DNA of 64,000 bases from Pseudomonadota bacterium (GTDB lineage Bacteria > Pseudomonadota > Alphaproteobacteria > RF32 > CAG-239), in contig JAHALQ010000001.1 in assembly GCA_018362935.1 (NCBI GenBank), positions 151,020-215,019 on the forward strand, written 5' to 3'. Numbering within the stretch: position 1 is the first letter of the stretch; every line of letters begins with the position of its first letter. Below the pieces are notes generated by a model that worked only from the letters and a program-made list of their open reading frames with translations, searched no databases and was not told the origin of the DNA. Shown here in pieces: positions 1-9,304 of the stretch. Made by a program: the position numbers and the translations under genes.

Positions 1-1
1 T

Positions 2-1171
2 GCCATGGAAAAACGGGGTGTTTTGGTCAATGCCAAAGCTTTGCACGAACTGAGCGTTTATTTCGACGAATTGTTGCGCGGTTATGAAAAAGAGATTTTT
101 GCGCTGGCCGGAGAAGAATTTAATATCGGTTCGCCCAAGCAAATCGGCGAGATACTGTTTGGCAAGCTGGGGCATAAAGGCAAAAAGACTCCGTCCGGCG
201 CGTGGCAGACCGGTGCTGATATTCTTGAAGAACTGGCAGAAAACGGCGTTGAACTGGCGCAAAAAATACTTGACTGGCGCGAGGCCAGCAAGCTCAAAAC
301 GACTTATACGGATGCCTTATCCGCTTCTTTGGATAAAAATAACCGCATCCATACCACTTATTCGCAGATTGTTGCCAATACCGGGCGCCTGGCCTCCAAT
401 AATCCGAATTTGCAGAATATTCCGATACGCAGCAAAGAGGGGCAGAAAATCCGCGCCTGTTTTATTGCCAAGCCCGGCCACAAACTGATTTCGTCGGATT
501 ATTCGCAAGTCGAACTGCGGCTGCTGGCCAGCGTGGCCGATGTTAAAAAACTCAAAGAGGCTTTTGCCGCCGGGGTCGATATCCATACCGCCACTGCCTC
601 GCATGTTTTCGGCGTGCCGCCGGAAAAAGTAGACGCCAACCTGCGCCGCCATGCCAAAGCGATTAACTTCGGCATTGTCTATGGCATATCGCCTTACGGG
701 CTGGCGCGGCAGATTAATGTAGAACCGGCCGAAGCCAAGGCTTATATTGACGCTTATTTTGCCCAGATGCCGGAAATCAGGCATTATATGGATGAAACCA
801 TAAAGTTTGCCCATGCCCATGACTATGTCCTGACGCCTTTCGGGCGCAAGTGTTCGGTTTTGGGAATAAATGATTCCAACAAGCGTCTGGTGGCCAATGC
901 CGAACGCGCGGCGATAAACGCCCCAATCCAGGGCGGTGCGGCAGATATCATTAAGCTGGCCATGATAAATGTGGAAAACGAACTGAAAAAACGGGGGCTG
1001 AAAACGCGTATGCTGCTCCAGGTTCATGACGAACTGGTCTTTGAGGCGCCGGATGAAGAGGTTGAAGAAGCCGCCGCGTTGATAAAGCAGATTATGGAAA
1101 ATGTCGTAAAATATGATGTTCCGTTCAAGTCGGAAGTCGGTATCGGCAATAACTGGGGCGAAGCGCACTGA
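2..1171 (+). CDS. polA: DNA polymerase I, C-terminal part (5' end outside window)
   Basis: Family A DNA polymerase domain used for repair and Okazaki fragment processing. The frame is open to the left edge, so the 5' part (5'-nuclease, and any 3'-5' exonuclease) lies outside the window. About 388 residues are visible. Motif A (DYSQVELR, about residue 164), the O-helix (RRHAKAINFGIVYG, about residue 217) and motif C (QVHDELV, about residue 338) are intact, with the usual PNLQNIPIR template-binding stretch before motif A. It therefore looks catalytically competent. No clear terminator follows; a weak hairpin lies near 1407-1427. Confidence 0.96.
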   Translation, partial: AMEKRGVLVNAKALHELSVYFDELLRGYEKEIFALAGEEFNIGSPKQIGEILFGKLGHKGKKTPSGAWQTGADILEELAENGVELAQKILDWREASKLKTTYTDALSASLDKNNRIHTTYSQIVANTGRLASNNPNLQNIPIRSKEGQKIRACFIAKPGHKLISSDYSQVELRLLASVADVKKLKEAFAAGVDIHTATASHVFGVPPEKVDANLRRHAKAINFGIVYGISPYGLARQINVEPAEAKAYIDAYFAQMPEIRHYMDETIKFAHAHDYVLTPFGRKCSVLGINDSNKRLVANAERAAINAPIQGGAADIIKLAMINVENELKKRGLKTRMLLQVHDELVFEAPDEEVEEAAALIKQIMENVVKYDVPFKSEVGIGNNWGEAH

Positions 1172-1678
1172 TTCTGCGCCAAAAACCCGGGCGGGACAGC
1201 CGCGGGCAAAAGGAGAGGGGAGGTCAGTTCTTGACGCGTGCAAGGATTTCTTCCTTTTTCAAATTCCCCTTATTCGAAACTTTCTTAGAAACAAGATTTT
1301 GTTGCTAGACACATCACAGCAAAATCAACAAAGTTATAATTTTTTGTGCACTTATGACGTCGGACATGGGTGGCATCTAAAATAATCGTTTTCAAAGCTT
1401 TGAGAAGCGATCTGCAGAATCGCTTTATGGAATGGATTCTAATCCACAAAAGTTAACGGAAAGTTACCGATTCCCGCAAGATATTCCGGCGATTCGCCGC
1501 AAAGCCAGACTCAGATTCGTTTTGCGGGCGGAAAAATTTTTTTAAATGCAGTATTTTTGACATAAAAAAGCTGGGCAAAACTATGCATAAAACACGAAAA
1601 TTGCTTGGTAATTTTACGCGGCTGTTGTATATTCTAAAACAGCAAAATACTTAGAAAATAAAATAGGACAAGAGAATT
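1172..1678. other. polA-gyrB intergenic region (about 500 bp)
   Basis: No convincing gene. It holds a short hairpin at 1407-1427 (AAGCGAT/ATCGCTT), a near match to a DnaA box (TAATCCACA, 1440-1448, one mismatch), a direct repeat of AAGTTA/CCG-type 9-mers near 1450-1470, and the probable gyrB promoter. The short reading frame running off the end of polA to 1385 has no separate start signal and no protein-like features. Confidence 0.5.
1605..1633 (+). promoter_or_regulatory. Probable sigma70-type promoter of gyrB
   Basis: TTGGTA at 1605-1610 and TATATT at 1628-1633 with a 17-base spacer, 45 bases before the gyrB ATG. A second, weaker TTGACA at 1557-1562 has no well-spaced -10. Both are read by eye. 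Confidence 0.4.
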
Positions 1679-4120
1679 ATGAGTGAAATGACCGCTGAAG
1701 AAATTTTGGCCGAAGAAAAAGAATACGGCGCCGACTCGATTAAGGTGCTCAAAGGGCTTGATGCCGTGCGCAAACGCCCCGGAATGTATATTGGCGATAC
1801 CGATGACGGTTCCGGCCTGCACCACATGATTTATGAAGTGCTGGACAACGCGATTGACGAGGCTCTTGCCGGTTATTGCGACAAGACCGAAATTATCCTC
1901 AATCCGGACGGTTCCGCCACTATCCGCGACAACGGCCGCGGCATACCGGTCGGCATGCACAAGGAAGAAGGCGTGTCCGCGGCAGAAGTCATCATGACCG
2001 AATTGCACTCCGGCGGTAAGTTTGACAATAATTCCTATAAAGTTTCCGGCGGTTTGCACGGCGTCGGCGTATCGGTCGTCAACGCTTTGTCCACCTGGCT
2101 CAGGCTGCGCATCTGGCGCGAAGGCCGCGAACATGTCTGCTCTTTTGCCAACGGCAACGTGACCGAACACCTCAAAGTCGTCGGCGACGCGCCCGGCAGA
2201 CACGGCACGGAAGTTACTTTCCTGCCTTCGCCCGAAACGTTTACTCAGACCGAGTTTAATTTTGAAACGCTGGAGCGCGCCATCCGCGAAAAAGCTTTTC
2301 TGAACTCCGGCGTTTACCTGAAATTAATCGACAACCGCGGCGCTGAGCCCCGCGAGGTCGATTTCCATTATGAAGGCGGCCTGAAAGCCTTTGTCAACCA
2401 TATCAACAAGTCCAAAGCGCCGCTGCATGAAGAAGTTATTTCTTTCTGCGGCGAAAAAGATGACATTGTTGTCGAATGTGCGCTGCAATGGACCAACGCT
2501 TATAACGAGAGCATGCTCTGCTTCACCAACAATATTCCGCAGAAAGACGGCGGTACGCACCTCGCCGGTTTCCGCGGCGCGCTGACCCGCAGCCTGAATA
2601 ATTATGTTCAGGAAAACGGCCTGCTTAAAAAAGACAAGGTTGTCCTCACCGGCGACGACATGCGCGAAGGTTTGAGCTGCGTTCTGTCGGTTAAGGTGCC
2701 GGATCCGAAATTCTCGTCCCAGACCAAGGATAAACTGGTTTCTTCGGAAGTCCGCCCTGTTGTCGAAAGCGTCGTTTGCGACAAGTTGTCCGAATGGCTG
2801 GCCGAGCATCCCAATGAGGCGCGCATTATCGTCGGTAAAATCGTCGAGGCGGCCACTGCCCGCGAAGCGGCGCGCAAAGCCCGTGAACTGACCCGTCGCA
2901 AAGGTGTTCTGGACATTGCTTCGCTGCCGGGCAAACTGGCCGACTGTCAGGAAAAAGACCCCGCATTGTCCGAAGTCTTCATCGTCGAGGGAGATTCCGC
3001 CGGCGGTTCGGCCAAACAGGGACGTCACCGCCGCAATCAGGCGATTATGCCTCTGCGCGGTAAAATCTTAAATGTTGAGCGCGCCCGCTTCGATAAGATG
3101 TTGAATTCCGCCGAGATTGGCACCATTATTACGGCGTTGGGTACGGGTATCGGCCGCGACGATTTTAATCCCGACAAATGCCGTTATCACAAAATTATCA
3201 TCATGGCCGATGCCGATGTCGACGGCAGCCACATTCGTACCCTGCTGTTGACCTTTTTCTACCGCCAGATGCCGGAATTAATCGAACGCGGCTATATTTA
3301 TATTGCCCAGCCGCCGCTCTATAAGGTCAAAAAAGGCAACTCTATTCTTTACATTAAGAATGAACGCGAAATGGACGATTATCTGGTTCGCGGCGGTTGT
3401 GACGACGCGACGCTGATTTTGTCTTCCGGCGAGCAGATTGCCGGACAGGATTTGATTGACCTGGTCGAAAAAAACCGCAAAGCCCGTTCAATAATAGCCA
3501 CTTTGAGCAAAAATGTTCCCGAAAAAATTGTGGAGCAAATGGCCATTATGGGTTTGTTTAATTCCGAGCTGCTCGGTGATAAAAACGCGCTGAATGACGG
3601 GTTGTCCAAACTGGCGGCACGTTTAGACAGGCTGGAAGCCGAATATGACCGCGGCTGGAAAGCCGAAGCCATGGATGACGGCACGCTGCTGTTCAGTCGT
3701 ACGCTGCGCGGCGTAACTGAAAAACATATTGTCGGCGCCAATATTCTCGACAGCCAGGAAGCGCCGATGCTCAAATCTTTGCAGCCGGTTCTGTTTGAAA
3801 CCTTTGCCAATGTCAGCACGCTGGTTTCCAAGCAGGGGTTGGAAAAACAAATTTCCGGTCCGGTAACTTTTGTTGATGCCATTATGGCCGCCGGGAAGAA
3901 AGGCATAACCATTCAGCGTTATAAAGGATTGGGCGAAATGAATCCCGAACAATTATGGGAAACCACGCTGGATCCGGAAGCGCGCTCGCTGCTGCAAGTC
4001 CGTATTGACCATATGGAAGAAGCGGATGAAACTTTCGCCACCCTGATGGGCGATGTGGTTGAGCCGCGTAAGGAGTTTATTCAGGACAATGCCCTGAATG
4101 TCGTAAACCTCGATATTTAA
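1679..4120 (+). CDS. gyrB: DNA gyrase subunit B
   Basis: ATPase subunit of the type II topoisomerase that introduces negative supercoils. It has 813 residues, the usual length. The GHKL ATPase domain is at the N-terminus (EVLDNAIDEALAG; GRGIPVGMH; GGLHGVGVSVVNALS), followed by the transducer and the TOPRIM domain (EGDSAGGSAKQGR near residue 436; DADVDGSHI near 510) and the C-terminal GyrA-binding part (QRYKGLGEMNPEQLWETT). It is transcribed away from recF/dnaN/dnaA, about 10 kb from recF. The common dnaA-dnaN-recF-gyrB order is therefore broken and gyrB is on the opposite strand. Confidence 0.97.
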   Translation: MSEMTAEEILAEEKEYGADSIKVLKGLDAVRKRPGMYIGDTDDGSGLHHMIYEVLDNAIDEALAGYCDKTEIILNPDGSATIRDNGRGIPVGMHKEEGVSAAEVIMTELHSGGKFDNNSYKVSGGLHGVGVSVVNALSTWLRLRIWREGREHVCSFANGNVTEHLKVVGDAPGRHGTEVTFLPSPETFTQTEFNFETLERAIREKAFLNSGVYLKLIDNRGAEPREVDFHYEGGLKAFVNHINKSKAPLHEEVISFCGEKDDIVVECALQWTNAYNESMLCFTNNIPQKDGGTHLAGFRGALTRSLNNYVQENGLLKKDKVVLTGDDMREGLSCVLSVKVPDPKFSSQTKDKLVSSEVRPVVESVVCDKLSEWLAEHPNEARIIVGKIVEAATAREAARKARELTRRKGVLDIASLPGKLADCQEKDPALSEVFIVEGDSAGGSAKQGRHRRNQAIMPLRGKILNVERARFDKMLNSAEIGTIITALGTGIGRDDFNPDKCRYHKIIIMADADVDGSHIRTLLLTFFYRQMPELIERGYIYIAQPPLYKVKKGNSILYIKNEREMDDYLVRGGCDDATLILSSGEQIAGQDLIDLVEKNRKARSIIATLSKNVPEKIVEQMAIMGLFNSELLGDKNALNDGLSKLAARLDRLEAEYDRGWKAEAMDDGTLLFSRTLRGVTEKHIVGANILDSQEAPMLKSLQPVLFETFANVSTLVSKQGLEKQISGPVTFVDAIMAAGKKGITIQRYKGLGEMNPEQLWETTLDPEARSLLQVRIDHMEEADETFATLMGDVVEPRKEFIQDNALNVVNLDI

Positions 4121-4130
4121 GAAACAAAAT

Positions 4131-4157
4131 CCCCGGAGCTGCCAAGCCCGGGGGTTT
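4131..4157. terminator. Bidirectional terminator between gyrB and nadE
   Basis: CCCCGG (4131-4136) pairs with CCGGGG (4148-4153), flanked by A-rich and T-rich tracts. It sits between two convergent genes. Confidence 0.7.
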
Positions 4158-4159
4158 TC

Positions 4160-4942
4160 TTATCCGATTGGCAAAGCCGGCGGCAGCTGGCGGCGCTTAA
4201 ACGCCTGTGCCTGATAACGGCGGATTATCCACTCGGCGGTTTGCGGTTCAAAACCGGCGGCCGTAATTTCATTAAGGCTCATCTGCCCGTCAATATAAAG
4301 TCGCAAAACGGCATCCAAAACCGCATAAGGCGGGAGGCTGTCTTCGTCTTTCTGTCCGTCGGCCAGTTCGGCGCTGGGCGCCCGGCTGATGACTTCTTCC
4401 GGTAAAACGGGAGAAATTGAGTTGCGCTGCCGCGCCAGTTCAAAAATCTCCGATTTATATAAATTGCCGACAGGCGCCAGACCGCCGCAGGTGTCCCCGT
4501 ACAACGTGCAGTAGCCTGTTGCGGTTTCCGACTTGTTGCCGCAGGCCAGAACCAGATAATTGTATTGGTTGGATAGAGCCATTAGAGTTTTGCCGCGTTC
4601 GCGCGCCTGCAAATTCTCCATAACAATGCCTTTGGGTTCTTCGCCGAAAACGCCTCGTAAAAATTTTTGCTGGCTGTCTATCACCGGCTGAATATCAATT
4701 TCCCGGTAATCCAATTTGTTCAGTTCGGCAATGCGGCGGGCAATTTGCAGACTGAGTTCCGACGTATGTTTGGTTTTCATCATAACCGCGTGGACATGGC
4801 TTCCGCCCAAAGCGTCGGCGGCTATAACGGCGCACACAGCGGAATCCAGACCGCCGGAAAGCCCAAGGCAGACGTCGCTGAACTTGTTGTCCCGGCAAAA
4901 CAGGCGCAGGCCGTCAACCAGTTTATTCCAAATATCCTGCAT
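4160..4942 (-). CDS. nadE: NH3-dependent NAD+ synthetase
   Basis: Last step of NAD synthesis: ATP-dependent amidation of deamido-NAD. About 260 residues, the length of the stand-alone synthetase without a glutaminase domain. The PP-loop motif SGGLDSA is near residue 29, and the GNKSETATGYCTLYGDTCGG segment forms the deamido-NAD site. The start is chosen at the second ATG (4942) because GGAG lies 7 bases upstream; the first ATG (4948) would be too close. The chosen start shares one base with the stop of the upstream adenylyltransferase gene (TAATG), so the two are probably translationally coupled. Confidence 0.93.
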   Translation of the reverse strand: MQDIWNKLVDGLRLFCRDNKFSDVCLGLSGGLDSAVCAVIAADALGGSHVHAVMMKTKHTSELSLQIARRIAELNKLDYREIDIQPVIDSQQKFLRGVFGEEPKGIVMENLQARERGKTLMALSNQYNYLVLACGNKSETATGYCTLYGDTCGGLAPVGNLYKSEIFELARQRNSISPVLPEEVISRAPSAELADGQKDEDSLPPYAVLDAVLRLYIDGQMSLNEITAAGFEPQTAEWIIRRYQAQAFKRRQLPPALPIG

Positions 4943-5478
4943 TAACATACTCCGTTTTTGGGTTGGCTGAGTTCTTCAATCATCGCGTGAATTTCTTTGG
5001 GCACAAAATCATGCCAGCGCTTGTCGCCGATTTTAATCATGTCGCGCACCATTGAGCCTGAAACATACGGAAAATCATAATCGACGCGGTTTTCAATTTG
5101 AATCTTGTCAAAAATATCGCGAAACCACTGGGCGTCATATTCGCTGCCGGCATAGTAAACGTCGGGCAGCGTTTCGCCGGGGCAGGCTTCTTTGAGAAAA
5201 TCCATCACAAACGCGCCCCATTGCGTCGGGTTGTTAATGTCAAACATACCGAGAATTTTAAGACGCGGTGCATCGGCTGTTGCGGCAAATACTTTTTGCA
5301 GCATTTCTTTGCGCTGGATATAACTGTATGGGTTGCGGTCGGTGCCCTGTTCCTGAACGGAGCCGAGAACAATAATTGCTTTTTCGCATTCGCGCAGCAT
5401 GCGTCTGATGAGTTTGATATGCCCAATATGCGGCGGCTGCGCGCGCATGATTGCCAGCCCGGTATGAAACATTTTCAT
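4942..5478 (-). CDS. nadM: Nicotinamide-nucleotide adenylyltransferase, NadM type
   Basis: 178 residues of a nucleotidylyltransferase fold. The ATP-binding HxGH motif is seen as PPHIGHI near residue 14, and the second signature SGSMVRDMI is near the end, followed by GDKRWHDFVP as in NadM/NadR-type NMN adenylyltransferases. The enzyme would make (deamido-)NAD from the mononucleotide and ATP. It directly precedes and touches nadE, so the pair performs two consecutive steps. It is of the NadM type, common in archaea and in NadM-Nudix fusions, rather than the bacterial NadD type; no Nudix domain is attached. A purine-rich ribosome site (GGAGAAG) precedes the ATG. Confidence 0.82.
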   Translation of the reverse strand: MKMFHTGLAIMRAQPPHIGHIKLIRRMLRECEKAIIVLGSVQEQGTDRNPYSYIQRKEMLQKVFAATADAPRLKILGMFDINNPTQWGAFVMDFLKEACPGETLPDVYYAGSEYDAQWFRDIFDKIQIENRVDYDFPYVSGSMVRDMIKIGDKRWHDFVPKEIHAMIEELSQPKNGVC

Positions 5479-5537
5479 TTTGCTTCTCCTTTTCGCAAAT
5501 TATAGGTTTAACTGCGGAATATTGCAAATATATTATG

Positions 5538-5567
5538 TTGACAGTGTTTGCAAACCCGGGCTAAACT
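5538..5567 (+). promoter_or_regulatory. Probable promoter of the porin-like gene
   Basis: TTGACA (5538-5543), 18-base spacer, TAAACT (5562-5567); this leaves a leader of about 20 bases before the ATG at 5595. Confidence 0.5.
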
Positions 5568-5594
5568 CGGATATCGATATATCAGGAAAAAAAG

Positions 5595-6704
5595 ATGAAA
5601 CAGTATTTTTTATTGGGTTTTCTTCTTGTTTTTGCCGCTCCGGCGCAGGCCGGAGAATGGTCATTTGAAGCTTCCGGCGACGCTCGCGGCGCTTATGGCT
5701 ATTCGGATGTTTCCGAACGTTTTGAAAAATATGATGACAATAACAATGCTTTTGGCGATGCCGAAGTTAATTTGAACGCAACCTATGAAGCGGATGAGGA
5801 TTATTCCCTGAGTCTAAATCTGGATGCGATGATTGGCATTGATGAGGAATTACAGGACTATAACCAGGGCCGCTGGGGCGAAGAAGCCTATGCCATTGCC
5901 GATACGCCTTATGGTTCGTTTCAGGGCGGCCAGATGTATAACGTCGGTTATCAGTTTTATGACGGCGCGCCGCGCGTCGGCATTTTGCGCAATAATTCCG
6001 ATATGGTGAATTTCATTACCAATCCCAATTGGAAGCGCAATGACAAGGAAACCAAGTTTGCCACCTTAAACGCGGCCTATATCAACACGGACGGCGTTGC
6101 ACCGAAAGTGAGCTATGTCACACCTGAATTTTGGAGCACCAAAGCCGGTGTCAGTTATGTGCCAGACGCTTATAACCGTCGCGGATTGATTAACAAACAT
6201 GCCGATTACGCCGAAGATGACGGCTGGGTCGGCGCGCTTTATACCGAACAGGATTTGGGCGGAGTGGATATGAACGCCTCCCTTGGCTACGCCCAGTTTC
6301 ACGAAGATGACAAGGAATTTTCGGCCAGCCTGAAACTGAGCCGCGGCAACTGGAGCCTGGGCGGCGGCTGGCGCAAGACTTATGTTGACGGTAAAGACAA
6401 ACAGTCTTCGCAGGATCCGCGTCTGCCCGAATTTTTTGACGGATACCGCGAAGGCCAGTCTTATGAGGTCGGCCTGGGTTATGAAATCGGGCCTTTTCAG
6501 AGCGCTCTGACTTATTATGATTCCAAGGCGGAGCATGCCCGTGGTCATGACCGTATCTGGATGTTTTCCAACCAATATCAGGTTCATAAAAACGTCCTCC
6601 TTTATGCTGCGGCAGCGCATGTCGACTTTGCCGGCGACAGCCGCATAGCTGAGGACAATAACCGCGGCTGGGCGTTTATCGGCGGAGCGGGCCTGACTTT
6701 TTAG
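5595..6704 (+). CDS. Outer-membrane porin-like beta-barrel protein
   Basis: 369 residues starting with a clear signal peptide (MKQYFLLGFLLVFAAPAQA, cleavage after QA). The mature protein is acidic, rich in Gly, Tyr and Asp, with alternating polar/hydrophobic strands, and ends in Phe (GGAGLTF), the usual BAM-recognised end of an outer-membrane barrel. The overall pattern matches general alphaproteobacterial porins; the substrate cannot be told. The next gene, a response regulator, starts 10 bases after its stop, so the two are probably co-transcribed. Confidence 0.75.
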   Translation: MKQYFLLGFLLVFAAPAQAGEWSFEASGDARGAYGYSDVSERFEKYDDNNNAFGDAEVNLNATYEADEDYSLSLNLDAMIGIDEELQDYNQGRWGEEAYAIADTPYGSFQGGQMYNVGYQFYDGAPRVGILRNNSDMVNFITNPNWKRNDKETKFATLNAAYINTDGVAPKVSYVTPEFWSTKAGVSYVPDAYNRRGLINKHADYAEDDGWVGALYTEQDLGGVDMNASLGYAQFHEDDKEFSASLKLSRGNWSLGGGWRKTYVDGKDKQSSQDPRLPEFFDGYREGQSYEVGLGYEIGPFQSALTYYDSKAEHARGHDRIWMFSNQYQVHKNVLLYAAAAHVDFAGDSRIAEDNNRGWAFIGGAGLTF

Positions 6705-6713
6705 GAGTATTTG

Positions 6714-7340
6714 ATGACGAATATACTGTTTATTTCCCAAGATGAAGTTTTTAAAAATGATTTGCAGAACCAGATAGACTGCCATACTTCGGAATTTGAC
6801 TTTATCGGTGAAACAGAATTCGCCGCGCCGGATATTCTGTTGATTGACGAAGATTTGGAAGCTTTGCAAAAATATCATGTCCAAAATCTTAAAGCGCCGA
6901 CCATTTTTCTGACCGCCAACCCCGAAGGACTGGAAGATGCCGACAGCATAAATCATTTGATTATCAAACCCTTTGAACTCGGATATTTTCTTGACGAACT
7001 GCGCTCCTGTCTGAATATTTATGACAACAGCGAAGAAGGCTATATTACTTTTAATCAATACCGGCTGCGGCCGCTCAATAAAGATATTGTCAATTTGCGC
7101 AATGGCGAAGAAACCAAACTGACTGAAAAAGAAGTCGCCGTCATTAAATATTTATACAAATTTCAAGATCGGATTGTCGGTAAAAATGAGCTTTTGCAGA
7201 ATGTCTGGGGTTATTCGCCCGATGTGACGACCCACACCATTGAAACGCATATTTATCGTCTGCGTCAGAAAGTTGAGCATGACAATCCCGATGCCCAGTT
7301 GATTTTAACGGTTGACGGCGGCTATCAACTCAAGATTTAA
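6714..7340 (+). CDS. Response regulator with winged-helix DNA-binding domain (OmpR/PhoB type)
   Basis: About 208 residues. The N-terminal receiver is divergent: the acidic pair after strand 1 is weak (FISQDE), while a candidate phosphoacceptor (LLIDED near residue 44) and the conserved Lys (IIKPFE) are present. The C-terminal winged helix (LTEKEVAVIKYLY..., then THTIETHIYRLRQKVE and a GGYQLKI end) is typical. The start is the ATG at 6714, preceded by AGGAG; a TTG three bases earlier is less likely. No histidine kinase is adjacent. Position after the porin gene suggests linked control of the envelope, which is inference only. Confidence 0.85.
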   Translation: MTNILFISQDEVFKNDLQNQIDCHTSEFDFIGETEFAAPDILLIDEDLEALQKYHVQNLKAPTIFLTANPEGLEDADSINHLIIKPFELGYFLDELRSCLNIYDNSEEGYITFNQYRLRPLNKDIVNLRNGEETKLTEKEVAVIKYLYKFQDRIVGKNELLQNVWGYSPDVTTHTIETHIYRLRQKVEHDNPDAQLILTVDGGYQLKI

Positions 7341-7344
7341 AAAC

Positions 7345-7376
7345 AGCAAAGCCTTCCCAACAGGGAAGGCCTTTGC
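7345..7376. terminator. Bidirectional terminator
   Basis: GCCTTCCC (7351-7358), loop AACA, GGGAAGGC (7363-7370), extended by GCAAA/TTTGC, between convergent genes. Confidence 0.75.
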
Positions 7377-7392
7377 AGTTATTGAAAAAAGA

Positions 7393-8388
7393 TTACCACA
7401 GTTTCCACCACGGTTTCTTTTCTTTTTCAGATTGGTTTCCGGCGCTGAAGTATCGGCTGTCATCCAGTCCGTGTACGGTGACCTTCGGTTCGCTTGTTTC
7501 CATACTGCCGCTTTGCTGATTTTGATTCCGGGTTTCGTATTGCGGTTCCGGTTCGGGCTCCGGTTTGGGTTCCTCATACTTGTTCGGCTTGTATTCCAGC
7601 AGCCATTCGTCTTCTGAAGATTCCCGCCAGATAAGTTTGTCGAGGCGGATATTTCCGTTAATTTCATCGAAAATATTGCCGCTGCCGAGCAAAAACGGTT
7701 TGCCTTCTTTGAAGCCGTACAGTTCATATCTGCCGCTGACTTCGTTTTGCGTCAGGTAGGCGTTATGGAACTGTATCTGGTTTTCTGTCCGGATTAATTC
7801 CCGGTACAATTCACCGTCGCGTTCGAAGAAAATCGTCACGCCGTTTTCGTCATCATCAACCGAATGAAAGGGTTGTTTCGTTTCTTCTTCTGGTGAGCCG
7901 TAAGAAGCGGTGCTGAAAATACGAAACTTTCCGGGTTCTGTTTCAAAGAAATACTCGTCATCCAGCATGAAGAATGAAATAAAGCTGAAATAAACCAGCT
8001 CGTTGTCGCAGATATAAGCAGCCAGCTTTTTGCCTTCTTCTTGATTGATGTAAAAGCCGTTGTCTTCCTCGCTACCAAGCTCGATAATGCGATTTTCTTC
8101 AAACAGGTAAACGAAATTCAGTTCGTCATCGTTTTCATTCTTCTTTTGATAGAGGATGAAGCCGTCATTTTCATAATCAGCGTCAAGCCAGGTAACACCC
8201 TCAATGATAAAGACAGAACCATCGTCACGCGGGATGTAGAGCGTATAAATATCATTCTCGTCGTCGCTGAGAGAATAAAACTTGTCATACTCGTCAGCGT
8301 CATCGCCGGTTCCGATAATTCTTTGTGCACCCGTTGTTTCATCTGTTTCAGTGAGAACATATTTGTTCTCTAAATCATACTTCTTCAT
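7393..8388 (-). CDS. Acidic protein of unknown function
   Basis: 331 residues, not recognised. It is very rich in Asp, Glu, Tyr and Phe, with many short tyrosine-bearing stretches (YDLENKYVLTETDE, FYSLSDDENDIYTLYIPRDD) that suggest repeated beta-strand units. The C-terminal third is a Pro/Glu linker (KPEPEPEPQYE) followed by a Gln/Asn stretch and a short basic end (KEKKPWWKLW). No signal peptide or membrane segment is apparent, so it is probably cytoplasmic. No ribosome site is obvious before the ATG. The flanking sequence is AT-rich, and it sits alone between a terminator and xthA. Confidence 0.6.
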   Translation of the reverse strand: MKKYDLENKYVLTETDETTGAQRIIGTGDDADEYDKFYSLSDDENDIYTLYIPRDDGSVFIIEGVTWLDADYENDGFILYQKKNENDDELNFVYLFEENRIIELGSEEDNGFYINQEEGKKLAAYICDNELVYFSFISFFMLDDEYFFETEPGKFRIFSTASYGSPEEETKQPFHSVDDDENGVTIFFERDGELYRELIRTENQIQFHNAYLTQNEVSGRYELYGFKEGKPFLLGSGNIFDEINGNIRLDKLIWRESSEDEWLLEYKPNKYEEPKPEPEPEPQYETRNQNQQSGSMETSEPKVTVHGLDDSRYFSAGNQSEKEKKPWWKLW

Positions 8389-8494
8389 AATCGTTAAATT
8401 AATTTAGTTTGACATATCTATACATAAACATACCGACATGATAACAGATTATGAAATGTCTGTAAAGCTGATTTTTTGTCTAAATTTTTGGAAA

Positions 8495-9301
8495 TTAAAG
8501 TTTGATTTCGGTCAACACCGGAACATGGTCGGACGGGCGTCCGCACAGGCGCAGTTCTTTGACAACCATGGCATTGAGCAGGCGGTGCTGTAAATTCGGC
8601 GTGACCCAGATATGATCCAGCCGGCGCCCTTTGTCGTTTTCCTGCCATTTGGGGTTGCGGTAGCTCCACCAGGAATAGAGCTTTTGCGGCTCCGGATAAA
8701 AGCGGCGTACCGCATCAACAAAATCAAGCGACTTGAACAGCCGGTCCAGCCGCCCCGTTTCCAAAGGCGTATGGCAGACGACTTTGAGCAGTTGTTTGTG
8801 GCTCCAGACGTCATTTTCCGAGGGCGCAACGTTAAAATCCCCGCACAGCAGCATTTTTCTGTTTTGCAGTTCGCTTTTATGCTTCTCGAAATATTCGGAA
8901 ATATCATCCATAAAACACAGTTTATGCGCAAAAGACAGGTTCTCAATCGGGTCGGGAATATCCCCGCCCGCCGGGATATAGATATTATTGATTTCGATAT
9001 CGTCAAAAACGGTTGCCCGGATATGCCGCGCGTCTTTTTTGCCGACCCAGTTTTGCTGTTCTATATTTTTGAGCGGATGTTTGGAAAGGATAGCGACGCC
9101 GTTATAACCGGCCATGCCGTAAAGCGCGATATGTTCAAACCCGAGTTTGCGGATTTCGTCAAACGGAAAATCTTCCTCTTTGGCTTTGACTTCCTGCAGG
9201 CAGACGACGTCGGGGTTGACGAGCCGGCACAGCAAATCCAGCGGCGCCAGGCGTATGCGGATTGAATTGACATTCCAGGTAACCAGCTTAAAAGAGTCCA
9301 T
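8495..9301 (-). CDS. xthA: Exodeoxyribonuclease III (AP endonuclease)
   Basis: 268 residues of the EEP nuclease family. Catalytic motifs are visible: WNVNSIR near residue 9, LQEVKA (metal-binding Glu), CGDFNVAP, a GRRLDHIWVT segment and the final SDHVPV with the catalytic His. It incises DNA at abasic sites and removes 3'-blocking groups in base excision repair. It begins 3 bases after the lolA stop, so the two form an operon. Confidence 0.93.
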   Translation of the reverse strand: MDSFKLVTWNVNSIRIRLAPLDLLCRLVNPDVVCLQEVKAKEEDFPFDEIRKLGFEHIALYGMAGYNGVAILSKHPLKNIEQQNWVGKKDARHIRATVFDDIEINNIYIPAGGDIPDPIENLSFAHKLCFMDDISEYFEKHKSELQNRKMLLCGDFNVAPSENDVWSHKQLLKVVCHTPLETGRLDRLFKSLDFVDAVRRFYPEPQKLYSWWSYRNPKWQENDKGRRLDHIWVTPNLQHRLLNAMVVKELRLCGRPSDHVPVLTEIKL

Positions 9302-9304
9302 GGC

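Noticed and set aside
1113..1385. 90-residue frame past the polA end
   Set aside because: Starts inside polA in another frame, no ribosome site, no conserved features.
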